DNA of 35,815 nucleotides. Source: DASQVO01 sp035640715. Its GTDB lineage: Bacteria > Actinomycetota > Actinomycetes > Streptosporangiales > Streptosporangiaceae. The notes beneath the pieces were generated by a model. That model did not search any database and was not told the origin of the DNA. It saw nothing but the letters and a program-made list of their open reading frames with translations. How positions within the stretch are numbered: the first letter of the stretch is position 1; the number at the start of each line of letters is the position of its first letter. Of this stretch, positions 8,771-17,597 are shown in pieces. Made by a program: the position numbers and the translations under genes. The stretch is taken from NCBI GenBank assembly GCA_035640715.1, contig DASQVO010000321.1, positions 1-35,815 on the forward strand. The letters are read 5' to 3'.

Positions 8771-11038
8771 ATGCGGCACTCACCCGACCTGAACCCCCCG
8801 GCCAGCGCGGTCAGCCAGACTAGCCAGGCCAGCCCTGGCATCCTCGGCAGCCTCGGGCGCGCCTGCTACCGGCACCGGTGGCTCACGCTCGCCGCCTGGA
8901 TCGCCGGCGTCGCCTGCCTCATCGTCTTGTGGATGCAGTTCGGCGCCGCCGCCAACAACAACTTCGCCGGGAACGACCCCGGCCAGTCCATCCTCAACCA
9001 GCATTTCCCGCGCCAGTCCGGTGACACGCTCACCCTCGCGATCCGGTCGGCGCAGCCCGTCGCCTCCACCGCCGTGCGGGACCAGGTGACCAGCGCACTG
9101 GCCCCCTTCAGCCGCGCCGCGCACGTCACCTCGGTCTCCGACCCGTACACCACGCCGGGTCACATCTCCCGGGATGGCCACATCGCGTTCGCCTCCGTGC
9201 AGTTCAACGTGAAGAACACCAGCATCCCGAACAGCGAGGCACTGGCGCTGATGCAGGACGCACGGGCCGCCTCCGGGCACGGCGTTACGTTCAGCCTCGG
9301 CGGCGACGTGGTGGACCAGGCGGAGACGCCCTACGGCGGCTCGTCGGACGGGATCGGCATCGCCGCCGCCGCCATCGTGCTGCTGATCGCCTTCGGGTCG
9401 TTCCTCGCCATGGGGCTGCCGGTCGTGACCGCCGTCTTCGGCATCGGATCGGGCCTGGCGCTGATCGCGCTGCTCGGCCATGTCTTCCCGGCCCCGTCGT
9501 TCTCTCCGATCATCGCCTCCATGATCGGCCTCGGCGTCGGGGTGGACTACGCGCTGTTCATCGTCACGAGATTCCGCGAGGGCCTGCACGCCGGCCTGAC
9601 CACGGAAGACGCGGCCGTGGTGGCCATGCGCACCGCCGGGCGTTCCGTCCTGGTCGCCGGGACCACCGTCGTCATCGGGATGATGGGCCTGCTGGTGCTG
9701 CGCCAGTCGCTGATGAACGGCGTCGCGGTGGCGGCCGCGGCCACGGTCGCGATGACCGTTCTCGGCTCGCTCACCCTGCTGCCCGCGCTGCTCGGCTTCA
9801 CCGGGACCCGGCTCGCGAAGCCATCCCGGTTCAGGATTCCGGGGCTGCGACGTAACACACGCCCTCGTCCGGCGGAAAATTCATCGCACGCAGCGGAACG
9901 CTGGGCCAGGGTCATCAGCCGGCACCCCGTCGTGGCCGCGGTCGCGGCGGCCGCCGTCATCAGTGTCCTTGCCGTCCCGGCGCTGAGCATGAAGCTGAGC
10001 ATGCCTGATGAGTCCGCGCAGGCCTCCGGCACGATGGGGCGGGCCAGCTACCAGACGATGGCGCAGGGCTTCGGGCCCGGGTTCGACGCGCCGCTGATCG
10101 TCGCGGCGGAACTCCCCTCGCCGACGGCCAGCCCCGCGAGCACCGCGAGCACGGCCAGCACCGCCCGGCTGGCCAGCGCGCTGGCCGCCACGCCGGGGAT
10201 CGCGCGGGTCACGCCGCCGGTCATCAGCCCGGACGGGAAGGCGGCCATGCTCATCGCCTACCCCACCACGGGTGAGCAGGACCCGGCCACGAACGCCCTG
10301 GTCAACCGGATCGGCAACACGGTCCTGCCCCAGGCGACCGCGGGCACCGGGATCACCGCCCACCTCACCGGGCCCAACGCGGGCAACGTCTCCTTCGCCA
10401 ACATGGTGACCCAGCGGCTGCCCTGGCTGATCGCCGTCGTCGTCGTGCTGTCGGTGCTGCTCCTGCTGGTGGTGTTCCGCTCGGTCGCCGTCGCGGTCAA
10501 GGCGGCGGTGATGAACCTGCTGTCCATCTCGGCGGCGTACGGAGTACTCGTCGCGATCACCCAGTGGGGCTGGCTGCACCAGTTGTTCGGATTCCCCGAG
10601 CGCGTCCCGGTGACGACGTGGGTGCCGATGTTCCTCTTCGTGATCCTGTTCGGCCTGTCCATGGACTACGAGGTGTTCCTGCTCTCCCGGATACGGGAGT
10701 TCTACGACCAGACCGGGGACAACTCGGCATCGGTGGCCCGCGGGCTGGCCAGCACCGCACGGGTCATCTCCGCGGCCGCAGCGATCATGGTGCTGGTGTT
10801 CCTGGCCTTCGTGCTCGGCGCGGACGTGTCGGTCAAGCAGATCGGCCTCGGCCTCGCGGTCGCCGTGCTGATCGACGCCACCGTCGTGCGCCTGGTGCTG
10901 GTGCCCGCGGTCATGGAACTGCTCGGCCGGGCCAACTGGTGGCTGCCGCGGCCGCTGGCCCGGATACTTCCGCAGGCCCCCGCGCTCGACGGAGGTCCCG
11001 ACGCGCCGGTCACCGTGGCCGCCGGCCGCCAGCCCTGA
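8771..11038 (+). CDS. MMPL/RND family transporter
   Basis: A 755-residue membrane protein of the actinobacterial MMPL family, which exports lipids, polyketides or drugs using the proton gradient. TM1 is at about 31-53 (LTLAAWIAGVACLIVLW), followed by an extracytoplasmic domain. TM2-6 contain GVGVDYALFIVTRFREG (Asp at about 257). TM7 lies at about 385-405, then a second outer domain and TM8-12 with GLSMDYEVFLLSRIREFY (about 628). These paired Asp-Tyr motifs are the proton-relay signature. The ATG at 8771 follows GAGGAG by seven bases and is preferred over an in-frame TTG at 8756. No accessory export gene is adjacent, and the cargo is unknown. Confidence 0.93.
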   Translation: MRHSPDLNPPASAVSQTSQASPGILGSLGRACYRHRWLTLAAWIAGVACLIVLWMQFGAAANNNFAGNDPGQSILNQHFPRQSGDTLTLAIRSAQPVASTAVRDQVTSALAPFSRAAHVTSVSDPYTTPGHISRDGHIAFASVQFNVKNTSIPNSEALALMQDARAASGHGVTFSLGGDVVDQAETPYGGSSDGIGIAAAAIVLLIAFGSFLAMGLPVVTAVFGIGSGLALIALLGHVFPAPSFSPIIASMIGLGVGVDYALFIVTRFREGLHAGLTTEDAAVVAMRTAGRSVLVAGTTVVIGMMGLLVLRQSLMNGVAVAAAATVAMTVLGSLTLLPALLGFTGTRLAKPSRFRIPGLRRNTRPRPAENSSHAAERWARVISRHPVVAAVAAAAVISVLAVPALSMKLSMPDESAQASGTMGRASYQTMAQGFGPGFDAPLIVAAELPSPTASPASTASTASTARLASALAATPGIARVTPPVISPDGKAAMLIAYPTTGEQDPATNALVNRIGNTVLPQATAGTGITAHLTGPNAGNVSFANMVTQRLPWLIAVVVVLSVLLLLVVFRSVAVAVKAAVMNLLSISAAYGVLVAITQWGWLHQLFGFPERVPVTTWVPMFLFVILFGLSMDYEVFLLSRIREFYDQTGDNSASVARGLASTARVISAAAAIMVLVFLAFVLGADVSVKQIGLGLAVAVLIDATVVRLVLVPAVMELLGRANWWLPRPLARILPQAPALDGGPDAPVTVAAGRQP

Positions 11039-11048
11039 TCACGGGGGC

Positions 11049-11087
11049 GCGGAGCCTCCTGGACCGGACCGGTCCAGGAGGCTCCGC
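11049..11087 (+). terminator. Terminator hairpin after the MMPL gene
   Basis: Two perfect 17-base arms (11049-11065 and 11071-11087) enclose the loop GGACC, starting 11 bases after the MMPL stop codon. There is no U-tract, as is common for actinobacterial terminators. It separates the transporter from the LysR-type gene. Confidence 0.8.
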
Positions 11088-11138
11088 CTCGCTAAATAGG
11101 CCGGCTATCGCTCTGAATGAGAACAAATTCGCCTCATC

Positions 11139-11151
11139 TATAGTCGTTAAC
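11139..11151 (+). promoter_or_regulatory. Likely leaderless promoter -10 of the LysR-type gene
   Basis: TATAGT (11139-11144) fits the -10 consensus TANNNT and lies seven bases before the ATG at 11152. Transcription would then begin at or next to the start codon. There is no ribosome-binding sequence before the ATG, which agrees with a leaderless message. A -35 element is not clear (weak CTGAAT about 19 bases upstream). The AT-rich stretch 11088-11151 stands out from its surroundings. Confidence 0.55.
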
Positions 11152-12255
11152 ATGCTCGACGTCACCAGGCTGCGCGTCCTGGTAGCGGTGGCCCGGCACG
11201 GTTCGGTGACCGCCGCCGCCAAGGAACTGAACTATGCGCAGCCTTCGGTGAGCCATCACCTGGCGCGTCTCGAGGCGGAGACAGGGGTGAGGCTGGTCCA
11301 GCGCGCCGGGCGGGGCATCCGGCTCACCGGCGCCGGGCGGCTGCTCGCCGACCGCGCGGCCGAGGTGCTGGGCAGGCTGGAGGCCGCCGAGAACGAGCTA
11401 GCCGCGCACGCCGGACTGCGGGCCGGGCGGGTGCGGCTGGCGGCGTTCCCGTCGGCACTCGGCACCATCGTGCCGATGGCGGCCGCCATGCTCAGGGCCG
11501 AACATCCCGGCATGGACCTGCGGCTGACCGAGGCCGAGCCGCCGGAGGCGCTGCGCATGCTGCGTGCCGGATATGTGGATGCCGCCCTCGTCTTCCGGCA
11601 CTGCCAGGAAAATGCGCCGCCTGCCTCGCCCGGCCCGGAGGAGGAGGGCACCCGCGGCCGTCTCCTGCTCGACGAGCCCATCCACCTTGTGACTCGCGCC
11701 CACGCGGCACCGGGTGCGACGGGAGGACCAGGCGCGGCCGGTCCCGCGGGGGCGCCGGGCAGCCTGGGTGCCGGGCGGGACGGCGTTGACCTAGCCCGCT
11801 ACGCCGGCCACCGGTGGATCGCCGGCTGCGACCGGTGCCGCGTCAACCTCATCACCCAGTGCTCACTGGCCGGCTTCACGCCGAAGATCGCCTTCACCAC
11901 CGACGACTATGTGGCCGTTCAGGCACTCGTCGCCGCTGGGCTCGGCGTCGCCACGCTGCCCGACCTGGCACTTCGAGCGGCCAGGCACCCGGCGATCCGC
12001 ACGGCCGAACTTCCCGGGGCGCGCAGGCACGTGTTCGCGCTCCTGTACGGGGAGCCCCCCGACCCGCCCGTGACGATGCAGCTCATCGACGCCCTCAGCG
12101 CCGCCGCCGGAGCGCTCGCCACCGGGGCACCGCGTTCCCAGCCAGGCCCGCCCCCGGCGGCGCGGGACGCAACGGCACCAGGTCCGGGCCCGGCCCCGGG
12201 TCCAGCGTCCCCCGGCACCCTGACACGGCCCGACCTGGTCGCCCCGGCGCCCTGA
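11152..12255 (+). CDS. LysR family transcriptional regulator
   Basis: A 367-residue regulator. The N-terminal winged helix-turn-helix (about 1-60) reads LRVLVAVARHGSVTAAAKEL, then AQPSVSHHLARLEAETGVRL, typical of LysR. The effector-binding domain (about 90-320) includes GRVRLAAFPSALGTIVP and DDYVAVQALVAAGLGVATLPDLAL. Two Gly/Ala/Pro-rich stretches interrupt or extend it: one at about 184-204 inside the effector domain, and a tail of about 45 residues at the C-terminus. The ATG at 11152 is the natural family start; the frame upstream is an antisense-like shadow. The PHP gene begins six bases after the stop, so the two are probably co-transcribed. Confidence 0.9.
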   Translation: MLDVTRLRVLVAVARHGSVTAAAKELNYAQPSVSHHLARLEAETGVRLVQRAGRGIRLTGAGRLLADRAAEVLGRLEAAENELAAHAGLRAGRVRLAAFPSALGTIVPMAAAMLRAEHPGMDLRLTEAEPPEALRMLRAGYVDAALVFRHCQENAPPASPGPEEEGTRGRLLLDEPIHLVTRAHAAPGATGGPGAAGPAGAPGSLGAGRDGVDLARYAGHRWIAGCDRCRVNLITQCSLAGFTPKIAFTTDDYVAVQALVAAGLGVATLPDLALRAARHPAIRTAELPGARRHVFALLYGEPPDPPVTMQLIDALSAAAGALATGAPRSQPGPPPAARDATAPGPGPAPGPASPGTLTRPDLVAPAP

Positions 12256-12261
12256 CGGCAG

Positions 12262-13590
12262 ATGCGCGGGCCGGTGCGCTCGGCGGCAGCCACGCCCGTG
12301 ATGAACGAGCTCTTCCGCCGGCCCAGCGGGGCCGGCGGGCTGGCCGGACCGACGTGGATCTGGTCAGATGGGTACATGGTGTACATAACCCGGCATACCG
12401 GGCGATGGACCGTCGAGGATCAGTTCGCCTCACCGTGGCACTATCTTCCTGTCGAGGTGCCCCCCGGCTCGTACGCCTTGCGGGCGGAACTCGACTACGA
12501 GCGCCCGGCCGGGGTGCTCGACCTCGGCTGCCTCGGCCCTCGTGGTTTCCGCGGCTGGTCGGGAAGCGCGCGGGACAGCTATGTCATCGCGGCGGACGAG
12601 GCTACGCCCGGTTACCTTCCCGGCGAGATCGAGGCGGGGCTGTGGCACGTGATCATCGGCGTGCACCGGATACCTCCCGAGGGGCTCCGCTACCGGGTGA
12701 CGGCCGAGATCACCCAGCTGCCCCGCCGCCAGCTCAAGCCGCTACCGGAGCCGCCGCCCCCGCCGGAACGCGCTTCCCGCCGCCGGCTGCCGGCCAGCGA
12801 CGGACGGCGCTGGCTGGCGGGTGACCTGCATACGCACACGCTTCATTCGGACGGCGCGCTCACGGTCTGCGAACTGGCCCGCCTGGCCGTCGAGCGGGGC
12901 ATGGATTTCATCGCCGTCACCGACCACAACACCGTCAGCCACCATCGCGAGCTCGCCGCCGCGGGCAGCAGGTACGGCATCACACTGCTGCCCGGTCAGG
13001 AGGTGACCACCAGCTACGGTCACGCCGGCGCCCTGGGCGACATCGGCTGGGTGGACTTCCGCCAGCGTCCCGACGGCTGGCTCGAGGCGACCCGCCAGCG
13101 CGGCGGGCTGCTCTCCGTCAACCATCCCATCGCGGGCCCGGTGAGCTGGATGCACGCCATGCAGGGCCGTCCGCCGCTGGTCGAGGTGTGGCACTGGAGC
13201 TGGCTCGACCTGAGCTGGACGACACCGCTGTCGTGGTGGCTCGCGTGGGACGCGGGGGCCGTCCCGGTCGGCGGGAGCGACTGGCACCGGGCCGGATCCG
13301 ATGCCCCTCCGGGATCACCCACGACATGGGTGGAGTGCGCCAGCGATGATCCCGCCGGCATCCTGGCCGGCCTGAGCTCCGGCCGTGTCGCGATCTCCGC
13401 GGGCCGCGATGGCCCGGTGCTGCTGCGGGCCGACGGCGAACTCGTTGCCGTGGACGCCGATGGCGCCATCCTCGCCGGCCCGAACGGGCCGTGCGCACGC
13501 GTGCGCGGGAACCTCGCGAGGTTCCGCGGCACGCCCGGGTGCCACCGGCTGCTGAGCGGAACCGGAGCCACTCTGGCCCTGACGCCCTGA
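12262..13590 (+). CDS. PHP-domain metal-dependent phosphoesterase, CehA/McbA-like
   Basis: A 442-residue protein. Residues about 1-175 form a beta-rich N-terminal domain ending in a Pro-rich linker. A PHP catalytic domain follows (about 190-400) with the metal-binding motifs GDLHTHTLHSDG, VTDHNT, GQEVT, VNHPIAG and GGSDWHR. The family hydrolyses phosphoesters and in a few cases carbamates; the substrate here is unknown. The ATG at 12262 lies six bases after the LysR-type stop; an ATG at 12301 is also possible. The likely operon with a LysR-type regulator suggests a small-molecule-controlled hydrolase. Confidence 0.87.
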   Translation: MRGPVRSAAATPVMNELFRRPSGAGGLAGPTWIWSDGYMVYITRHTGRWTVEDQFASPWHYLPVEVPPGSYALRAELDYERPAGVLDLGCLGPRGFRGWSGSARDSYVIAADEATPGYLPGEIEAGLWHVIIGVHRIPPEGLRYRVTAEITQLPRRQLKPLPEPPPPPERASRRRLPASDGRRWLAGDLHTHTLHSDGALTVCELARLAVERGMDFIAVTDHNTVSHHRELAAAGSRYGITLLPGQEVTTSYGHAGALGDIGWVDFRQRPDGWLEATRQRGGLLSVNHPIAGPVSWMHAMQGRPPLVEVWHWSWLDLSWTTPLSWWLAWDAGAVPVGGSDWHRAGSDAPPGSPTTWVECASDDPAGILAGLSSGRVAISAGRDGPVLLRADGELVAVDADGAILAGPNGPCARVRGNLARFRGTPGCHRLLSGTGATLALTP

Positions 13591-13594
13591 CACC

Positions 13595-13620
13595 GCCACG
13601 CGGTCCGGACCGCGGGTGGC
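13595..13620 (+). terminator. Hairpin after the PHP gene
   Basis: GCCACGCGGTCC pairs with GGACCGCGGGTGGC with a two-base bulge, starting five bases after the PHP stop codon. It probably ends the LysR-PHP transcript. The rest of the convergent space to 13802 (about 180 bases) shows no gene. Confidence 0.6.
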
Positions 13621-13802
13621 CTGATGATTCCCGGCCCGGCCGCCCTGCCGCACCCGGCCCTGGAACCGCGGGGGTCCCGCACCCGGATCAGGCGCGGGAT
13701 CCCTCGGTTTCCCTGCTGGAGGACGCCGGCCGTAGCCTCCCGCCGCGCTGGCGTTATCGGCGGCGCGGAAGGCGTGGAAGGGGCATGCCGTCCGGCCGGA
13801 TG

Positions 13803-14336
13803 TCAGGAACCGCCGAGCAGCTTCGTCGCCTGGTTCACGGCACCGGCCACGCCGCCGAGGGCGGGGATCTCACTGGTGGCAGAGCCGAGGTTGCCGGTTA
13901 TGTTGCTCACGTTGCCGAGGCTGGGGATGTTCCCGGCGGCCGGGAGGGCGTTACCCGTCCTGCTGGTGACACCCGGCACGGTGGCGCCGCCGGGCTTGGT
14001 CAGGCCCTGCGCCGCGCCGGTTATACCGGACACAGCCGGGATTGCACCCGTCGCGTCGGACGCCGCCCAGCCCGCCGGCGTGGCGCCGATCAGCGAGATG
14101 GCGGCCGGGGCAGCCAGCAGGGTGCTGATCACGCCGAGCGCCCCCGCTGCCGGGCCGCTCGGTATCAGCGAGCTGCCCGATATCGGGGCGCTCAGGGGCA
14201 GCGAGCGGGAGGTAGCGGAAGGCGGGGGCGGGAACTTCGGCGTGCGGGCCGCCAGTGCCGTTCCTGCCGTGAGCACGCTGGATGCAAGGATGGTCGCCGA
14301 GGCGATACCCCCGAGGAAAATTCGCCGTTTATACAC
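13803..14336 (-). CDS. Small secreted Ala/Gly/Ser/Pro-rich protein of unknown function
   Basis: A 177-residue protein with a clear Sec signal peptide: KRR at the N-terminus, a hydrophobic core (IFLGGIASATILASSVLTAG) and a cleavage site after TALA. The mature part is low in charged residues and rich in Ala, Gly, Ser, Pro, Val and Ile, with loosely repeated segments (PAVSGITG, PSLGNVSNITG, PALGGVAGAVN). The GTG at 14336 is preceded by GGAG with a six-base spacer, so I prefer it to the ATG at 14348. The composition resembles small hydrophobic surface proteins of sporulating actinomycetes, but I see no chaplin or rodlin motif. I do not recognise the family. Confidence 0.7.
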   Translation of the reverse strand: MYKRRIFLGGIASATILASSVLTAGTALAARTPKFPPPPSATSRSLPLSAPISGSSLIPSGPAAGALGVISTLLAAPAAISLIGATPAGWAASDATGAIPAVSGITGAAQGLTKPGGATVPGVTSRTGNALPAAGNIPSLGNVSNITGNLGSATSEIPALGGVAGAVNQATKLLGGS

Positions 14337-14475
14337 GACACACTCCATTTCGACTGTGATATTGGGGGACTCTGGGGCTAACTTGGTGTGACGAGACGAC
14401 TCCGGGACCATAACACACTCAACGTGACCATCGAGTGACTCTTTGGAGTATCGAGATCGGGACCACGCCGGGCAG

Positions 14476-15384
14476 CTAGCCGGCGGGCTCGACCGTCACG
14501 CTGTCCAGCAGGCCTTCATAGACCCTCAGATTGACCGTTCCCGATATGTCAGCGGCGGCGGCCACCGCGACCGCGTGCCGGAGCAGGTCCGGCCATGACC
14601 AGCCGAGCAGCAGGCCGGGCACGAGGCCCGCCACGAGCGCCCCGAGCGATCCCGGCGCCGCCCCGGTGCCGTCGCCAGTGCCGGGCGCCGCCAGCGATGC
14701 CTTCCACCGTCCCGCCTTGGTGACGACCCGCAGCCGGCTCGCCGACGGGGTTGCCACAGCCGCCGCCCCCAGCCGCAGCAGGGCATCGTCGGGGCTGACG
14801 CCTCCGGGCGCATCGGCATCGCCGTCAGTATCGGGAATCACCAGGTCAGGGTGGCGGGCAGCCGCGTACCGCAGCGCGTCGCCCCCCGCGCTGAGGATCA
14901 CCGGGACGCCAGCCTCGGCCGCATAGGTGGCAAGCGATCCGTAGATTTCCGGCGGCAGGCCCGCCGGAAGGGTGCCGCAAAGCACCACCGCGGTCGCGTC
15001 GGAAAGCATCCGGCGGTAATCGCCCGCGAAGCGCCCGAGTTCCTCGGTCGTCACATAGGGCCCGGGCTCGCGGAGCCGCATCATGCGGCCGTCTGCCTTG
15101 TCCGTAACTTCCAGGACCCGGCGTGACTCGCGGCCGATCGCCGTGAACGCGACAGGGATGCCGGACCGGCTGAGGTCTTCCCTGATCAGCTCCCCGGTCG
15201 CACCGCCGGCCAGCCCAGCCGCCACCACGTCGTGTCCGAACGTATGCAGGACCCGCGCCACAGCCACACCGCGGCCGCCGGCCCGGAACCGCACGCGGGA
15301 AATGTCCCGCGTCGACTGCCAGGACAGGCCTTCTGCCTCATAGGCCACGTCCAGGGCGGCGTTGAGCGTGACGGTTACGATCAC
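14476..15384 (-). CDS. Degenerate PfkB-family (1-phosphofructokinase-like) protein
   Basis: A 302-residue ribokinase-fold protein of the FruK/tagatose-6-P kinase type, recognisable by TLNAALDVAYE at the N-terminus and AGGRGVAVARVLHTFGHDV (family GGKGxNVARVL). The conserved catalytic features are missing. The GAGD motif that carries the catalytic base reads GSLGALVAGL, with Gly in place of Asp. The KPN motif reads IPD, and the Asn and Lys of GGKGxN are Ala and Arg. The fold and length are kept, so this may be a sugar-phosphate-binding pseudokinase or a decaying gene. The GTG at 15384 has GAGGAA about six bases upstream. No PTS or fructose genes are adjacent. Confidence 0.82.
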   Translation of the reverse strand: MIVTVTLNAALDVAYEAEGLSWQSTRDISRVRFRAGGRGVAVARVLHTFGHDVVAAGLAGGATGELIREDLSRSGIPVAFTAIGRESRRVLEVTDKADGRMMRLREPGPYVTTEELGRFAGDYRRMLSDATAVVLCGTLPAGLPPEIYGSLATYAAEAGVPVILSAGGDALRYAAARHPDLVIPDTDGDADAPGGVSPDDALLRLGAAAVATPSASRLRVVTKAGRWKASLAAPGTGDGTGAAPGSLGALVAGLVPGLLLGWSWPDLLRHAVAVAAAADISGTVNLRVYEGLLDSVTVEPAG

Positions 15385-15500
15385 AGGACGTTCCTCACCG
15401 TGTGCGCACGCCAGCCACGGCGTCTCCAGCAGGTGAAATGCGCGGCGCATGCCGCGTGCGCATCATATGCGCCCGGAGGCGCACCAGGCCGCAGCGTAGT

Positions 15501-16082
15501 TCAGCGGGTGGCAGCGCGGCAGAAGCAGCCGGCCAGGTGGTCGTTGACGATACCGCAGGCCTGCATGGTCGCGTACGCGGTGACGGGCCCGGTGAACGTG
15601 AAGCCATGCCGCCGCAACTCGGCGGCCAGCGCCTTCGACGCCGCCGTCTGGGACGGGATGTCAGCCAGCACCCGCGGCGCCGTCGCCGGCTCGCCCGCGT
15701 ACTTCCAGACCAGCTCGCTCAGGCCGCCGGGCACGTCCAGCGCGGCGCGCGCGTTGGCGATCGCCGCGGTGATCTTCGCGCGGTTCCTGACAATGCCCGT
15801 ATCGGCGAGCAGCCTCCGGACATCGTCAGGGCCGAATGCCGCCACCGACGGTATGTCAAATCCCGCGAAGGCGGCACGGAAGTTCTCGCGCTTGCGGAGG
15901 ATCGTCAGCCAGGACAGGCCGGACTGGAAGGCCTCCAGGCAGAGCCGCTCGAAGATCGCCTGATCACCATGGAGCGGCCGGCCCCATTCGTCGTCGTGGT
16001 AGGCGAGATACTCCGGGCTCCCCAGGCTCCACGGGCAGCGCCGCTGGCCGTCCGGGCCGGCCACCGCGGCGCCGTCACTCAC
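15501..16082 (-). CDS. tag: DNA-3-methyladenine glycosylase I
   Basis: A 193-residue base-excision repair enzyme that removes 3-methyladenine from DNA. It has the zinc ligands of Tag: Cys in RRCPWS, His in EYLAYHDDEWG, and His and Cys in NDHLAGCF at the C-terminus. The catalytic Glu region EAFQSGLSW is present. The GTG at 16082 is nine bases after AGGAGG and overlaps the end of the DivIVA-domain gene by eight bases, so translation is probably coupled. Its place beside divIVA-like and LOG genes is common in actinobacteria. Confidence 0.95.
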   Translation of the reverse strand: MSDGAAVAGPDGQRRCPWSLGSPEYLAYHDDEWGRPLHGDQAIFERLCLEAFQSGLSWLTILRKRENFRAAFAGFDIPSVAAFGPDDVRRLLADTGIVRNRAKITAAIANARAALDVPGGLSELVWKYAGEPATAPRVLADIPSQTAASKALAAELRRHGFTFTGPVTAYATMQACGIVNDHLAGCFCRAATR

Positions 16083-16575
16083 CGGCCTCATCCTCCTGCG
16101 GCGGACTGCCATTGCAGCCGGGCCCTGCGTGACCGGAGAAGTGCAGTGCGGTGCGCTGCGGCGGCCCCGCGTGTTGCTGCTCCGCTGCCACGCGGTCCTG
16201 GTTGCCTTGCCCGGGCGCCTGCTGCTCCTGCCGCGACTTTTCATTGCGCAGGTCGGCAACCTGCTGCTGCAGGGCCGAGATCCGGACGTCCCGCTCGGTC
16301 AATGCCTGCGCGATGCGTTCCAGGGCCTCGTCGGTGAGGCGCATGTTGTACCCCCACGCCGCAGATGGCGGGCGGAACAGCGCAACGTCGGCCGCCGTCA
16401 CCGGGCCGAGGTCAAGCGGGGGATAGTCAGGATACTCATGAGCCATCTCCCCGCCGCGACCAGAGGCAACGATGACGACGCCCGCCAGGATGGCGAGAGC
16501 CGCGAGAAGCATGACCACAGGCACGATATGAATCGTGCCATGTTCAGCGCGTGGAGTGGCAACCAAGGTACACAT
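16075..16575 (-). CDS. Membrane protein with DivIVA-like domain
   Basis: A protein of about 166 residues. An N-terminal transmembrane helix (VVMLLAALAILAGVVIVASG) is followed by a short DivIVA-type segment (VTAADVALFRPPSAAWGYNM) and a coiled coil (LERIAQALTERDVRISALQQQVADL). The tail is Gln/Gly-rich and contains several His. DivIVA-domain proteins recruit partners to curved membrane or the growth pole. The start is uncertain: ATG at 16575 has no clear ribosome site, ATG at 16593 and GTG at 16524 (just before the helix) are alternatives. It overlaps tag by eight bases and follows the LOG gene after about 150 bases. Confidence 0.8.
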   Translation of the reverse strand: MCTLVATPRAEHGTIHIVPVVMLLAALAILAGVVIVASGRGGEMAHEYPDYPPLDLGPVTAADVALFRPPSAAWGYNMRLTDEALERIAQALTERDVRISALQQQVADLRNEKSRQEQQAPGQGNQDRVAAEQQHAGPPQRTALHFSGHAGPGCNGSPPQEDEAGE

Positions 16576-16722
16576 CGCCGCGAACCGGCACATCGCTAGC
16601 GAGCTGGAGGGGCAGTGAAGGGGGATGGGGAGGCGGGTGGGGCCCCGGAAGCGAGCGGGCAACACCGCGCTAGCCACAGCGGACGCGGCGGTGCGGGGGA
16701 GTCAGCTCGCCGTGACGGAACT

Positions 16723-17496
16723 TCAGCCGTCTATGCCGCTGGCGAAGCCCTGATCGTTGTGCGCCTCTTTGATGATGCGGACCACCTCGTCGGCATCATC
16801 GGCCACATGGAGCAGTTCCAGGTCGGCGGGCGAGATGTTCCCCGCCGCAAGCATCGTGGCCTTGAGCCATGACAGCAGGCCTGACCAGTACGAGCTTCCG
16901 ACGAGCACGATCGGGAACTTTGTGATCTTGCCAGTCTGGACAAGGGTGAGGGCCTCGAACAGCTCATCCATCGTGCCGAAGCCGCCGGGAAGGACCACGA
17001 ACGCCTGCGAGTACTTCACGAACACGGTCTTGCGGACAAAGAAGTAGCGGAACTCCAGGCCGATGTCGACATACTGATTGAGCCCGATCTCGAGGGGAAG
17101 CTCGATGCCGAGCCCCACCGAGACGCCGCCGGCCTCCGCCGCGCCCTTGTTCGCTGCCTCCATGACCCCGGGGCCGCCGCCGGTGATGATGGCGTAGCCT
17201 TCCTCAGCCAGGCCCTCCGCGATGTGTTCGGCGAGCTGGTACTCGGTGCTGTCCCGCAGCGCCCGGGCCGACCCGAAGATGGACACCGCTAGCCCCAGCT
17301 CTGCGAGCAGGCCAAAGCCCTCGACGAACTCGGCCTGGATGCGCATGACCCGCCACGGGTCGGTGTGCACCCAGTCGGTCGGGCCGCGCCTGTCGAGAAG
17401 CCGCTGGTCCGTCGTTGTCGCCGGGATCTGCTTGCCGCGCAGCGTGACAGGTCCCTGGCGGCGCTCCCGCTGGCGTGAGTCGGAATTCACACTCAT
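16723..17496 (-). CDS. LOG family protein (TIGR00730-type Rossmann fold)
   Basis: A 257-residue protein of the LOG/lysine-decarboxylase-like family. It carries the two family motifs, GGGPGVMEAANKGA and PGGFGTMDELFEALT, which form the nucleotide-monophosphate site and hold the catalytic Glu and Arg. Members release cytokinin-type bases from nucleoside 5'-monophosphates or act as more general nucleotide phosphoribohydrolases. It is not a lysine decarboxylase despite frequent naming. The ATG at 17496 follows a GGGGGGA ribosome site. It lies 89 bases downstream of dapD on the same strand, an arrangement conserved in actinobacteria. Confidence 0.92.
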   Translation of the reverse strand: MSVNSDSRQRERRQGPVTLRGKQIPATTTDQRLLDRRGPTDWVHTDPWRVMRIQAEFVEGFGLLAELGLAVSIFGSARALRDSTEYQLAEHIAEGLAEEGYAIITGGGPGVMEAANKGAAEAGGVSVGLGIELPLEIGLNQYVDIGLEFRYFFVRKTVFVKYSQAFVVLPGGFGTMDELFEALTLVQTGKITKFPIVLVGSSYWSGLLSWLKATMLAAGNISPADLELLHVADDADEVVRIIKEAHNDQGFASGIDG

Positions 17497-17564
17497 TGTC
17501 CCCCCACGGTAATGCTCCAGCGGGCTATTTCGTACGCTCTCCCCCGTCAGCACCGCTGTCGTCC

Positions 17565-17597
17565 TCAGGCGTTCACTTACTGTCTTCAGGCGTTCAC
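17565..17597 (-). repeat. Direct duplication of the dapD stop region
   Basis: The 12-base sequence TCAGGCGTTCAC occurs at 17565-17576 and again at 17586-17597, 21 bases apart. The second copy contains the end of dapD with its stop codon; the first lies just after the stop. It looks like a small tandem duplication of the gene's 3' end. Confidence 0.6.

Noticed and set aside
8564..8779. N-terminal extension of the fold-III PLP enzyme
   Set aside because: It would overlap the MMPL gene start and its ribosome site, and its sequence shows no family similarity.
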